Origin: Fuerstiella sp.
GTDB lineage: Bacteria; Planctomycetota; Planctomycetia; Planctomycetales; Planctomycetaceae
Assembly (NCBI GenBank): GCA_029245955.1
Contig: JAQWOH010000049.1
Coordinates: 62,001-126,000 of the forward strand
Direction: 5' to 3'
Length of the DNA stretch: 64,000 nucleotides
Every line of letters begins with the position of its first letter. Position 1 is the first letter of the stretch. The notes beneath the pieces were generated by a model. The model did not search any database, had not been told where the DNA came from, and saw only the letters and a program-made list of their open reading frames with translations. Of this stretch, positions 19,292-28,500 are shown one piece after another. A program made the translations under genes and the position numbers.

Positions 19292-21517
19292 ATGCATGAC
19301 ACACCGAACAACAGTCTCCATAGGTGCCAGCGCCGGGCATGGGGTCTCGGTATCGACTTTGGCCCTGTCGCGTCGGCTGTCTGCCGGATTACGCCATCCC
19401 CAGCCAGATTCGTTGTCCGATCGCTGTGGGGGTTGACTGCGTTTTTCTGTCTGGCGGCTTCAATGGTCGTCGGCCAGGTGCCAGACGCGACCGAAGATTT
19501 TCCTCCGTTTGAATCTTTAATGCCGGATTTGCCGGGAAGAACAACTCCGGCCGCGGTGCCAGTTCGACCGTCGTCACTGATTCGCACCTTTGAAACGCCG
19601 GTCCCGCCTGCTGGCAGCGGAACATCGTTGTTGCCACTTGAAGGTGTTCGAGGAAGTGTTGGTTCCCTGACGGAACAACAAACGGTACCCGCGGCGCAGC
19701 GTCCGTCATTCGAGGCGGGTAGTACGTCTGTGGCGAGCCCTATCGGCGAATTGGCAGCAGCAGGAACACCAATGAATCCGACGTTTGACTGGACGCAGCA
19801 CACCGCATCAATTGCCGATCTGCATTTTGCTTCTGCTTCTCAGTTTCAACACGGCGTCGAATACCTGTCAAGGAAAGAAGAGTCGGCCTATTTGGATTTG
19901 ATTGACGCCATTGCCGACCAGCGACATCTGTTACTGCAGCAGACATCGGAAACTTCCGCTGAGGCGGGCCTGCGAGTATCGCGCAGGGGAGTTGCGGCAT
20001 GGGAACGAGCGTTTTATGAGTATCCGGATGCTCGGCGACTTGCATGGGAAAACGGACATTTACGAGACCGCCAACTACCTTCGCAAATGCCTGGCGGACT
20101 GCCTGATCCGTTTCGCTCAAGAGACACTGACGCCGCTGACCTTACCTCTGGTTCCCATGCCCGCTTTCAGTTGCTGGACGATATTGCTCGATTTCCTGAA
20201 GATTACGTCGGACGTCCGATTGTTCTGTACGGCCGGTTCAAGCCCGAGTCTATTGTGCGAATCGCTCCGGGAAAGGACCTGAACGTTGTTGTCGAGAAAA
20301 GTTTTCCCAGCCCCACGGCCCGCTCGGAGGTGCGGTTGCTAAGAGGTTCACTGACATCGTTCGATGGACTGCAACCGAAGGCCCTGGTTGATACTGGTGG
20401 CTTATTGACTCCTTCTGAACGGCTCGCCTATGACGATTGGCCGTCAATCGACACGGCCGTGCCTGTCATGGTGAAAGGATGGGTCGTAAAGAAGATGGAC
20501 GGTCGGCCTCTGGTCTATTGTGAGACAATGCGGCAGCTCAGCCCGATTCCTCACTTTGATCTGGTGCGACAGAATTCCGTTGACAAGCAGCGTTTGCGTG
20601 ACGAAGAAACCTGGCTGTACTACGAGACACTCCGGCAACTGGAACTGACCAGCCCCGCGCTTCAACGGGAAATTGCAGATGGTGTTCGGGGGCAGCGCAT
20701 CGGTGACCTGATGCAGGCAGTCAGCAACAAGGCAGGCCAGGATGCTCGCGACCTGGGTGAGCGTCTGCAGTCGGGGAGTATTGATGACGCCACATATCGT
20801 CGACAGAAAGTTGCATTGCGGCGACAGCTGAACTATCGGATAACGCGATACCGCCAGTATCGGGACGATCCTGAGGCGTTCCAGACCTACGTTGACATGT
20901 TTCAGTTCCCAGATGTCTGGCACGGACATCTGGTCACACTTGAGGGGCATGTGCGTCACATTGTGAGTTACCCCGGGGACGAAAAGTTGTTCAATGGTCG
21001 GCCGCTGCATGAGCTGTGGTTGTTTACCGATGACTCACAGCATAATCCGGCCGTGATTGTCACGCCGAACCTGCCTGATGGTTTTCCGCTGGAAGCAGAG
21101 GTTCTGGATCGTGTGAAAGTCACTGGTTGTTTCTTCAAGCGGTATGTTTACGGCTCGCAGGATTCAGCTCGGATTGCGCCGCTGATACTGGCCGGCACCG
21201 TCAGTTGGGAGCCGACCGTTGACCAGGTTCAGGCGCTGGTCGCTGCCGGGCATCTGTCTGAAGGTTCCCCACAGGCGTTGCGTGCAGCTGCCTATGCCGG
21301 CACTGGAATCGGTGATACGGCTATGATCTTCGTGTGTTTCCTCGTTGTGCTTACTCTGATGGTCCTGTGGGGACGTAATCAACGCGAGGAACGCGATCGA
21401 ATTCGGCTGCGAAAACGAGTCAGTGCTGCTCCGGAGTTTGAAAATCCGTCAGTCGCCGGATACGCTCTGCCGCTGAGCGACTTTAACGTCCATTTGCCGG
21501 GCGAATCTGCCCCATAG
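19292..21517 (+). CDS. large bitopic membrane protein of unknown function
   Basis: A 741-residue protein from the ATG at 19292, which has GAAGAGGG upstream; a longer frame opens at 19127. A hydrophobic segment at residues 43-61 (LWGLTAFFCLAASMVVG) is a signal anchor or uncleaved TM, then comes a Pro/Thr-rich stretch, a helical region, and two similar sheet-rich modules (DYVGRPIVLYGRFKPESIV and PDVWHGHLVTLEGHVRHIV), each looking like an OB-fold-type beta-barrel start. A second TM lies at about 672-692 (AMIFVCFLVVLTLMVLWG), followed by a basic cytoplasmic tail of about 47 residues. I do not recognise the family; it is probably planctomycete-specific. Orientation would place the two modules in the periplasm. 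Confidence 0.75.
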   Translation: MHDTPNNSLHRCQRRAWGLGIDFGPVASAVCRITPSPARFVVRSLWGLTAFFCLAASMVVGQVPDATEDFPPFESLMPDLPGRTTPAAVPVRPSSLIRTFETPVPPAGSGTSLLPLEGVRGSVGSLTEQQTVPAAQRPSFEAGSTSVASPIGELAAAGTPMNPTFDWTQHTASIADLHFASASQFQHGVEYLSRKEESAYLDLIDAIADQRHLLLQQTSETSAEAGLRVSRRGVAAWERAFYEYPDARRLAWENGHLRDRQLPSQMPGGLPDPFRSRDTDAADLTSGSHARFQLLDDIARFPEDYVGRPIVLYGRFKPESIVRIAPGKDLNVVVEKSFPSPTARSEVRLLRGSLTSFDGLQPKALVDTGGLLTPSERLAYDDWPSIDTAVPVMVKGWVVKKMDGRPLVYCETMRQLSPIPHFDLVRQNSVDKQRLRDEETWLYYETLRQLELTSPALQREIADGVRGQRIGDLMQAVSNKAGQDARDLGERLQSGSIDDATYRRQKVALRRQLNYRITRYRQYRDDPEAFQTYVDMFQFPDVWHGHLVTLEGHVRHIVSYPGDEKLFNGRPLHELWLFTDDSQHNPAVIVTPNLPDGFPLEAEVLDRVKVTGCFFKRYVYGSQDSARIAPLILAGTVSWEPTVDQVQALVAAGHLSEGSPQALRAAAYAGTGIGDTAMIFVCFLVVLTLMVLWGRNQREERDRIRLRKRVSAAPEFENPSVAGYALPLSDFNVHLPGESAP

Positions 21518-21660
21518 TGCTTTGCTGATGAGCAGGTGAGCGGTTGTGGGTCACTGGCTTTGCCGGTGTTCTCGGGATTCTCACAGCACTGACGAAGCCA
21601 GTGTGATATATCATCGCATGTTCAACGCCGCACCAGAATCTTCTGACAGAAACCGAACGT

Positions 21661-22344
21661 TTGGAACCGCTGCCCGCCATTAAGGACCGTCCGGCACGAC
21701 TGGGTGTGCTGATCAGCGGCGGCGGTACAACGCTGTTGAATTTTCTGGACTGCATACGTGAGGGGTCAATGAACGCGGAGGTGCCGCTGGTTATCTCCGG
21801 TCGCCGGGATTGCAAGGGGATTCAGCGAGCCATTGACGCCGGACTCGACTGCGTCTCGATCTGTCGGCGAGACTTCGCGGGAGTTTCTGAATTCAGCCAC
21901 GCCGTGTTTGATGCGTTGCGTTCGAAGCAGGTCGATCTTGTCACGCTGGCGGGATATCTGTCGCTGCTCCACATTCCCGATGACTTTCGTCACCGTGTAC
22001 TGAACATTCACCCTGCACTGATCCCCGCCTTCTGTGGCAAAGGAATGTATGGCCATCACGTACATGAAGCTGTCGTGGAGCGAGGGGTGAAGATCAGCGG
22101 ATGCACCGTCCACTTTGCGGACAACCAATATGACCATGGTCCAGTTGTACTGCAAAGCAGTGTCGATATTCCCGATGGTGCAACCCCTCAGGACGTAGCC
22201 GATCTTGTGTTTGAACGGGAGAAAATCGCCTACCCCGAAGCCATCCGACGTGTGGTTTCCGGTCGTCTCAGCGTTGACGGAAGACGCACCTGTCTGACCG
22301 TCTCGGGGACCGCGACCGCGAATGCTCCGGCCCTTGATGACTGA
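21661..22344 (+). CDS. purN: phosphoribosylglycinamide formyltransferase
   Basis: A 227-residue GART enzyme of de novo purine synthesis that transfers formyl from 10-formyltetrahydrofolate to GAR. Signatures: GVLISGGGTTLLNFLDC is the phosphate-binding first loop; NIHPALIPAF carries the catalytic Asn and His; GVKISGCTVHFADNQYDHGP contains the catalytic Asp. The start is a TTG at 21661; no in-frame ATG lies closer than the essential first strand, and 12 residues precede that strand. FCGKGMYG replaces the usual FPGAHG, a variant found in some purN-like proteins, so the substrate is inferred by homology. No other purine genes are nearby. Confidence 0.85.
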   Translation: MEPLPAIKDRPARLGVLISGGGTTLLNFLDCIREGSMNAEVPLVISGRRDCKGIQRAIDAGLDCVSICRRDFAGVSEFSHAVFDALRSKQVDLVTLAGYLSLLHIPDDFRHRVLNIHPALIPAFCGKGMYGHHVHEAVVERGVKISGCTVHFADNQYDHGPVVLQSSVDIPDGATPQDVADLVFEREKIAYPEAIRRVVSGRLSVDGRRTCLTVSGTATANAPALDD

Positions 22345-22457
22345 AGTCAGAGTGCTGTACCGCCTGTTTTCGTCAGTTGAAGTCGTGGCTTTTCGAGCTG
22401 CTTCAGCAGCATTTCGATCTGCGCATTCCGGAACTCGATGATCGGCTGTTCGCGGTG

Positions 22458-22530
22458 GTTGCCCCGGACGGACCTGACTGCAACCGGGACGTGTCAGGTC
22501 CGGAGCAGGAAGGACATGTTGGATCCGGGC
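22458..22530 (+). ncRNA. structured RNA candidate with SRP-like core
   Basis: GTTGCCCCGGA (about 22458-22468) pairs with TCCGGGCAAC (about 22521-22530) with one bulge, enclosing GTGTCAGGTCC-GGAGCA-GGAAGGACATG. GTCAGGTCCGGA matches the 5' half of the conserved SRP RNA domain IV, but the 3' half is not the canonical GGAAGCAG, so the assignment to ffs is doubtful. GGACCTGAC at about 22470 is also a perfect complement of the inner GTCAGGTCC, giving a competing fold. It may be a divergent SRP RNA, another structured RNA, or chance. Confidence 0.25.
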
Positions 22531-22825
22531 AACGCAGGTTGCTGTGCCACAGGAGGCTTCTGTTTCGCAGCGTTTTGGCATTATGATGAATGCAACGCCT
22601 GATCTATTGAGCGGAACAGCTGGGTGCCGGAGCAGCGTTTCGCTCGGTCGCGTCTGCCTCCCGCCCTCCTGGATGTATCTGATGACTTTGACGACTCGCA
22701 TAATCCCTGCCGGAACATCGCTGGCGCGTTCCTTGATTCTGCTCATTTCACATGGGACAATCACGTGCGTTGATCGTTGGGCTTACCGTTCAGCACGGGC
22801 CACAGATCCGAGAGCTGCAGAAGGC

Positions 22826-22845
22826 CGGTTTGGGTGCCCAAACCG
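22826..22845. promoter_or_regulatory. 20-base perfect palindrome, operator candidate
   Basis: CGGTTTGGG-TG-CCCAAACCG: nine-base arms, two-base spacer, centred 81 bases before the esterase start. It has no T run, so it is more like a dimeric regulator site (or cruciform) than a terminator. No regulator gene is adjacent. Confidence 0.4.
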
Positions 22846-22916
22846 CAGTTGCGTTCACGTCGATGGATTGTGAATAACAATGTGTCGTCAAGAAGATATA
22901 GAACAGGAAAGCGTTC

Positions 22917-24011
22917 ATGGAGTTGTGTCTTTTAGATCGGGCGGTTTTATCGCGTGTTGCCGCAGCGATGTTATTGCTTACAGCGCCCACTGCGTTCTGT
23001 CAGTCTCCGGACGAACTGCCGGACCCGGATGGAGCACCGGCTGACGTTACCCGGCCGGTGAAAGTCTTCATTCTGCTGGGGCAGTCGAATATGCTGGGAT
23101 TCGGGCATGTCAACGCAAAGAAGGGCAAAGCGGAAGGCTCCCTTGAACACGCAGTGAAAGAAAAGAAGTTATACTCGTACCTTGTCGATGACGTGGGCGA
23201 ATGGACGGTACGCAAGGATGTTCGCAATGTGCGAGTCATGGGAAGCGGCACGGGCGGCATGAGGAATTTCAACAACGAGTGGCTGACCATTACGGGAGGC
23301 AACATCGGTCCTGAGATCGGTATCGGTCATCACGTGGGGCACGTCACCGACGCGCCGGTGATGATGCTCAAAAGCTGTATTGGCAACCGTGCTCTGGGCT
23401 GGGACCTGCTGCCGCCGGGCAGCGAGGGCTTCGAATTTACCGATGATAAGGGGGTTACCTGGGTTCATCCCGGTTACAGGGGAACACCGGAACGCTGGGA
23501 AAAAGGCACTGAACCTAAGGAGATTCGCTGGTACGCCGGAATGCAGTACGATGGCGATATCGCCCGAGCAAAAATGGTTCTGGCTGAACTGGACAAGTAC
23601 TATCCCGGCGCCAGGTCATACGAGGTCGCCGGCTTCTTCTGGTGGCAGGGTGACAGGGACAGCCGTAGTGCAGCGCTTTGCAGCCGTTACGAGAAGAATC
23701 TTGTACATCTGATCAAGCAGCTGCGCAGGGACTTCAAGGTGCCTGATGCGAAGTTCGTTTGTGCCACGCTCGGCCAGACCGAAAAGGGCTCGACCGACAA
23801 CAGTGTGAAGATTCTTGACGCCATGCTTGCCGTGGACGGCGAATCCGGCAAGTACCCGGAGTTCAAGGGCAACGTTGCCTCTGTCTACACCCACCCGCTG
23901 TCCAAAGGTGGCAGTTCCGGAAGCCACTACGGCGGCAACGCAGAGACCTATATGAATGTCGGCGAGGCCATGGGGCGGGCTATGGCTGAGTTAATGTCAG
24001 CAGACAGATAG
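22917..24011 (+). CDS. secreted SGNH/SASA-type carbohydrate esterase (sialate O-acetylesterase domain)
   Basis: A 364-residue protein with a signal peptide (AVLSRVAAAMLLLTAPTAFC). VKVFILLGQSNMLGFGH carries the GQSN nucleophile motif of the PF03629 (DUF303/SASA) family, ITGGNIGPEIGIGHHVG the block II Gly, VAGFFWWQGDRD the WxQGExD-like block with Glu replaced by Asp, and GSHYGGNAETYMNVGEAMG the region that in the family contains the catalytic His. The probable reaction is removal of acetyl groups from extracellular sugars such as xylan or sulfated algal polysaccharide. AGGAAA precedes the ATG. The 20-base palindrome upstream may regulate it. Confidence 0.82.
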   Translation: MELCLLDRAVLSRVAAAMLLLTAPTAFCQSPDELPDPDGAPADVTRPVKVFILLGQSNMLGFGHVNAKKGKAEGSLEHAVKEKKLYSYLVDDVGEWTVRKDVRNVRVMGSGTGGMRNFNNEWLTITGGNIGPEIGIGHHVGHVTDAPVMMLKSCIGNRALGWDLLPPGSEGFEFTDDKGVTWVHPGYRGTPERWEKGTEPKEIRWYAGMQYDGDIARAKMVLAELDKYYPGARSYEVAGFFWWQGDRDSRSAALCSRYEKNLVHLIKQLRRDFKVPDAKFVCATLGQTEKGSTDNSVKILDAMLAVDGESGKYPEFKGNVASVYTHPLSKGGSSGSHYGGNAETYMNVGEAMGRAMAELMSADR

Positions 24012-24429
24012 GCGGCGTCAGTTTTTCTGCGGGTGGGGCCGCCTGGAGAAACAGGCTTTCCGAACTGATGTCAGAGCAACGCACCTATTCTCGTGAACGA
24101 ATCCGGCTCGTGAATGTCATACGTTCGCTGTCCAGGTTATCGATCTGCATATTCGGCAAGCTGTTTCTTGCACGATCGGACAACGCGAAGAGCCGGACGT
24201 GTGACTGAATTTGAACTGGCGAATTCTCTGGTCGCGAAAACACCGCGTCTTGCTGCCTGACGCAGCGGATGCTGCGCAATGACGCCTTCGAGCACCGGCA
24301 ATCCTCCGTTTCGAATGCTGGCTTTGCAGCGTGCCGTGCTGCCGTAGGGTCAAAATACTCCGCCGAACTGAAAACACCGTAAAACACGGCGTTTTGACGA
24401 CTCCAGAGTCTCTCATCTCCGTCGCTTGA
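24012..24429. other. intergenic region with a possible decayed mobile element
   Basis: No gene is supported. A minus-strand frame continues from the OrfA remnant across this stretch, but its sequence no longer resembles a transposase. AAACACCGTAAAACACGGCGTTTTG at 24374-24398 contains a weak inverted repeat. I could not find both ends of an element. Confidence 0.4.
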
Positions 24430-24567
24430 TTTCACCTTTCGGCACCGGAGACTGGTAATCTTCGGCGCCGAACATGCCGACGCAACGTCCTTCCCCTGAG
24501 AAAGCAGGACTTCCGCTTCCCGAAGCTTCTGAATGATCTCTTCTGTCTTGAATCGCTTACGTGGCAT
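24430..24567 (-). pseudogene. remnant of an IS3-family transposase OrfA
   Basis: The start MPRKRFKTEEIIQKLREAEV followed by LLSQGKDVASAC matches the helix-turn-helix OrfA of IS3-group elements common in planctomycetes, which normally continue with a QLGISxQTYYRWRKEYGGM-type segment. Here only about 27 residues align before the frame becomes SAPKITSLRCRKVKSS, a scrambled version of that segment. No OrfB catalytic DDE gene is present. A short stem (CGGCACCG/CGGCGCCG) sits exactly where similarity ends. It is a truncated, inactive copy. Confidence 0.65.
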
Positions 24568-24915
24568 TTAATGCCTCCCTCTTCTGTGGCCAAACCCTGA
24601 GTCTACCACTCAAGATCCGGTCGCGGTTAGTGGGGGCAGGTCAGTCAGCCTTCGCAGCTGATAATGGCCTCTTGACACTTCGGGCTGTTTTACAATCCTC
24701 ACGTAAGCGACACGGGGGGCTGCGATCCTGCCGTGATCGCAGGGCAGGATTCCCCCAGACGCTACATCCGGGGCATCGTTACTGTCTGCATTTCTTGTCA
24801 AGCCCGCATGGGAGGCAAGAAATGGCATTCATTGGGCGGCCATTACTTCACTAATCGGCGGGAGTTGCCGATTGGTGGGTTCAGGGTATCTATTTGAACA
24901 CTGAAAGAGGTTGCA
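24568..24915. other. intergenic region upstream of the Cys-rich protein
   Basis: This 348-base stretch contains TTGACA at 24672 (spacing of 13 to TACAAT is too short for a normal promoter) and the competing hairpins at 24714-24756. AAAGAGG just before 24916 is the ribosome binding site of the next gene. Confidence 0.45.
24714..24756 (+). promoter_or_regulatory. mutually exclusive hairpins in a leader region
   Basis: An outer stem GGGGG (24715-24719)/CCCCC (24752-24756) can enclose either CTGCGATC (24720-24727) with GATCGCAG (24735-24742), or ATCCTGCC (24725-24732) with GGCAGGAT (24743-24750). Both inner stems are perfect eight-base pairs and share bases, so they cannot form together. It lies about 160 bases before the Cys-rich gene and could be an attenuator or RNA switch. 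No T run follows. Confidence 0.35.
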
Positions 24916-25335
24916 ATGCGATCGACTACCGCGAGTTTCATTCTGTTCGTTTTGATCTGTTCATCACAACACGCTTTCGGGCAGCGATACGGTCATATTG
25001 CTCAGCCGAGCCCGATTGTGAGCAATTACAATGCGTTCGGCAGTACCGGGACCTCCTGTCCGTCGTGTAATGCCGGAACGCCGATGGCATTCCATTACCA
25101 GGGGATGCCGCATCAGCGTGTGATGTATCCGGGGATGTGTTATCAGGGTGCCTGTTGTCATCCCGCCCCGTGCTGCTCACAGGGCTGTAATCCCTGTCAC
25201 AGCGGCTACGTAGTGCAGCGTTCTTGCATTGGCCAATTCGTCGATCGACTATATGAACTCGAAAGACGCAAGAATCAGTGGTTCTTCGGCGGTTGTCGCG
25301 GGTTCCATACTGACTGCTACAATAGATGTTATTGA
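24916..25335 (+). CDS. small secreted Cys-rich protein of unknown function
   Basis: A 139-residue protein with a signal peptide (TASFILFVLICSSQHAFG). The mature part is rich in Cys, Gly, Tyr and Pro, with CPSC, CYQGACC, PCCSQGC, NPCHSG and a Cys-containing tail (RGFHTDCYNRCY), 15 or more cysteines in all. This suggests a disulfide-stabilised or covalently cross-linked envelope protein. Planctomycetes are known to have Cys-rich proteins in their cell walls, but I cannot assign it to a named family. AAGAGG precedes the ATG at 24916 with good spacing. The leader hairpins upstream may control it. Confidence 0.75.
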   Translation: MRSTTASFILFVLICSSQHAFGQRYGHIAQPSPIVSNYNAFGSTGTSCPSCNAGTPMAFHYQGMPHQRVMYPGMCYQGACCHPAPCCSQGCNPCHSGYVVQRSCIGQFVDRLYELERRKNQWFFGGCRGFHTDCYNRCY

Positions 25336-25552
25336 GGCTGACGGACGGCCACAGATGATGATTGCACGGTCGCTCACAGAATTATTTGCCCACATGTGAC
25401 GCTGCGGGGGTGGCACGCGAGTCAGAGGCGGTTTTTGACCGCAAGAAGTACTGCGAAACAGCGGTGGTGTTCAAGCGCCGTTGTCGTCAGTTGATCGGCG
25501 CCGAGCGTCGTGACGTTGGATTACCTGGTCGCTTCCTTGTCTCCGTCGTGGC

Positions 25553-28500
25553 TCAGGGAGCCGTCTGAGGGGGCGATGTTTTGTTCAGCAGTCGTTGCCG
25601 CAGTTCTTCCAAAGCTGAGCTCGACGATTCGGGTGAAGCGGAAATTGATGCTGCAGGACGTGTCGACGGCGGCCTACGTTGAACGGAGGCGTCCGCCAGA
25701 ATGGTGTCAAGCATCCGGGACCATGCCGCTTCGGCAGCCACCTTGTCTCCGCTTTCCAAAGCGACGTCTCCACGTTCTTTCAGAATTGCCTGCAGCCAGT
25801 GGTGTTCGTCGTGTAACCGTGCCGCGGTTTCCGCAAGATCGGCCAGCTGTTTCCCTGCATCAACGTGTTCGGAAGACGTTAACGCAATCCGCGCGGGGAT
25901 CCATAGCGCGATGTCGTTGACCGTCGGACGGCGCGCTGTTGCTGTGCTGGTCGCCGGCGTGTAATCGGCAAGCTTCAGGATGCTGGTTCTTAACAGCGTC
26001 TCATTGCCGGTGCTGGCTGCATATGCGGCGGCCATGATTGCTGCCGCGGGATCGTTGTCGGCGGAACTGTTTGTCATGAGTTCCAGAAGTTCGGCGACCT
26101 GAGTTTTCCGTTTCGGCCGGGCGGTCGGGATCTTGATCAGGCCGTCAACCAGTATCGATCGAACCGCCGCGTCCTGTATTTGCCCGGACGGCGGTACCAG
26201 CATCAGGTCCAGGGGCGGACGTTGTGCTGTCGGATTGGCAGCGGAGTAGTCCTGCAAGTGAATCAGAACGGCTTCTGGCGTCATGCGGGCACGTGCTCCT
26301 GTGATCCCCGTTTCAGCCTGCTTCAGCAGTCTTTCCACATTGGCTCTGTATCGCCCGCTGGCTGCTGCGAGTTCCGGCGTGACTTTCCGGAATATCTTCA
26401 GGGCATCAAACGGCAAATTGAAGTCCAGCAGACTTTCCCCTGCGGCAACATAGTCCTGAGCATTCCTGTACTGGTCCGCGCCCGCATTGCTGCCGGTGGC
26501 GACGGGATGCCTGACGGATGCTAATGCATCGAAGACGGCCTGCCGTGCGTCTGTGATCCGTCCTTCAGCCGCCAGCAGTTTCGCGACCCAGTATGACGGG
26601 GAAGTCGAATAACTGGATGGTGCATTCGATTTGTCATTCAGCAACGCCCGCTGCATCATCCTGATGACGTGAGGACGATATCGTGGGTCGACGGCATGCA
26701 GTTCACTCCCGATTACCCAGACGACGCCGGTCGGCACATATGAGACAGTGCTGTCCGCATGCAGGCGTTCAAGTAATGCAGTGGCATCGTCGAATTGACC
26801 GGACTTTGCCTTTAATACGGAAAGAATTATTTGACCGCCGTGCCATGTTTCGAATTTGCTCACCGCTGCCTCAACCTCGTTCGAAAATGTCTTCAGCTTT
26901 TCGCTGTCTTCGAGCGCCTTCGAAAGGCGAGTAAAAGAGGCTGTAACTGACCCGTTGGTGCTGTGTACCAATGCATCTGCGATTCCCTGCCACGGATTGG
27001 CGGCCGCCTGCTGTACGGTCCTGGGAATCATGCCCTCGCGGACATAGTCAAACATGACCGGCAACTCCCAGATGCTCTGATCCCGGATATTGCTCAGCAT
27101 AAATGTTCGGTTGTTCGGAAAAGCTCTCCAGGCGGCTGCAAACAGCTCAAGGCCCTTTTCTCGTTCGGCTGTTCCACGTCCCCGAGTGCTTTCACGAAAC
27201 AGATACTCGAGAGTTTCGTTGATGACGAAATAGTTGTTGTTCAGCTTGCGAATGTCAGATGCCAGCAGGACATCTGCGAGCTGAGGCAGCTTTCCTGCCT
27301 GCTGAAACGTTCGCAGGTACTGGTAATAATTCTGCGTGAAACGCTGCACGTCTCTGTGCAGGACTTCCATATATTTTTCACTCGCTTCAGCATATTTGCG
27401 ACTGCGTTCCAGTTGCTGTGCCAGCTTCACAAGTGTGTCGATATTTTGTGGCGCTAAGCTCCTTAACTGTTCGTCTACGCTCGCAGCATCTGCGGTACGG
27501 CCCACTGCCTTGTAGTATTCAGACAGTGTCTGGTGCAGCCGAACAGACTGCGGTGCACGCACCAGCTGGTCCTGGACGCGTTGAATCAGTTTCTGTAGCT
27601 GGCCCGATTTGTTAAGGACTGTGACGGCGGCGTCTCTTGCTGTTCTGACGGAGGTTGTCTTTCTGGAAGATGCGATGTTCGCACTCTGGCGAATTATCTG
27701 ATGTGCAATCTGGTTGGCAACGTCAGTGTTGCCGTCGTTGTCATACCGGGCCATCAGCGCTGTCAGGGTTGACATGTCATTGGCCGTCGAATGACGAGTG
27801 CGGGAGAGCAGGGCATCAGACATCTCATGCATGCCGAAGTTCTTCAGGTGCGTCGAGAGAGTCATTTGTGTCTTTGAATCCAGTCGCAGCCCGAACAGGC
27901 GTTCGGCGGCCTGTTTTGCTCGTGCCACGTTGCCGGTCTTTGCGGCCAGCTGCAGTGCCAGAAGTTCACGTTGCTGCAGCATGTTCTGGTCGACCGTTCT
28001 GATGGTTCCCAGCAGAGCCAGGGCATCGGCCGCATTGCCAAGTTTCTGGTGCAGCCGCACAATGCACATTCGCAGCTGGGTATCATCCGGAGCCAGTTCC
28101 GCCGCGCGCACGAGATGAACGGCTGACTGATCCAGTGAATTTCGCAGAAAACTGAACTGGGCCAGAGCCAGTTCGGCATAAACGGCGGCCGTATCGGTAC
28201 GGCTGGCACGGTAATCAATGAGGTTTTCGTGCAGGCCGCCTTTCAGGCCGTTCCTGAAGATGTGGTGCAGATTTACCAGGAACGTGGTGTCTGTACCCGA
28301 CCAGTAGTCCCCCGTCGCCAGCATATTTACCTGCTGATAATTTGCCTGTTGTCCCGCTGAGAAGATCGGCACACGTGCGACTGCAATGTGTGAAGTGACG
28401 GGTGGTGGACGAATGGCCGAGGGTAGTGCGGCGGCGTGCGTCTCTGCCTTCAGGTCCAGGAACGTGAACAGCAGGTCGCGGATCGCTTCAGTGTTCTTCT

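Larger units (their letters stand above)
22345..22916. other. 571-base intergenic region
   Basis: No convincing protein gene was found. The region contains the hairpin cluster at 22458-22530 and the 20-base palindrome at 22826-22845, listed separately. AGGAAA before 22917 is the ribosome binding site of the esterase. Confidence 0.5.

Noticed and set aside
21766..22764. 332-codon minus-strand open frame across purN
   Set aside because: It is mostly antisense to purN and has the Arg/Ser/Thr-rich composition of shadow frames.
24672..24696. TTGACA ... TACAAT promoter
   Set aside because: The spacing is only 13 bases.
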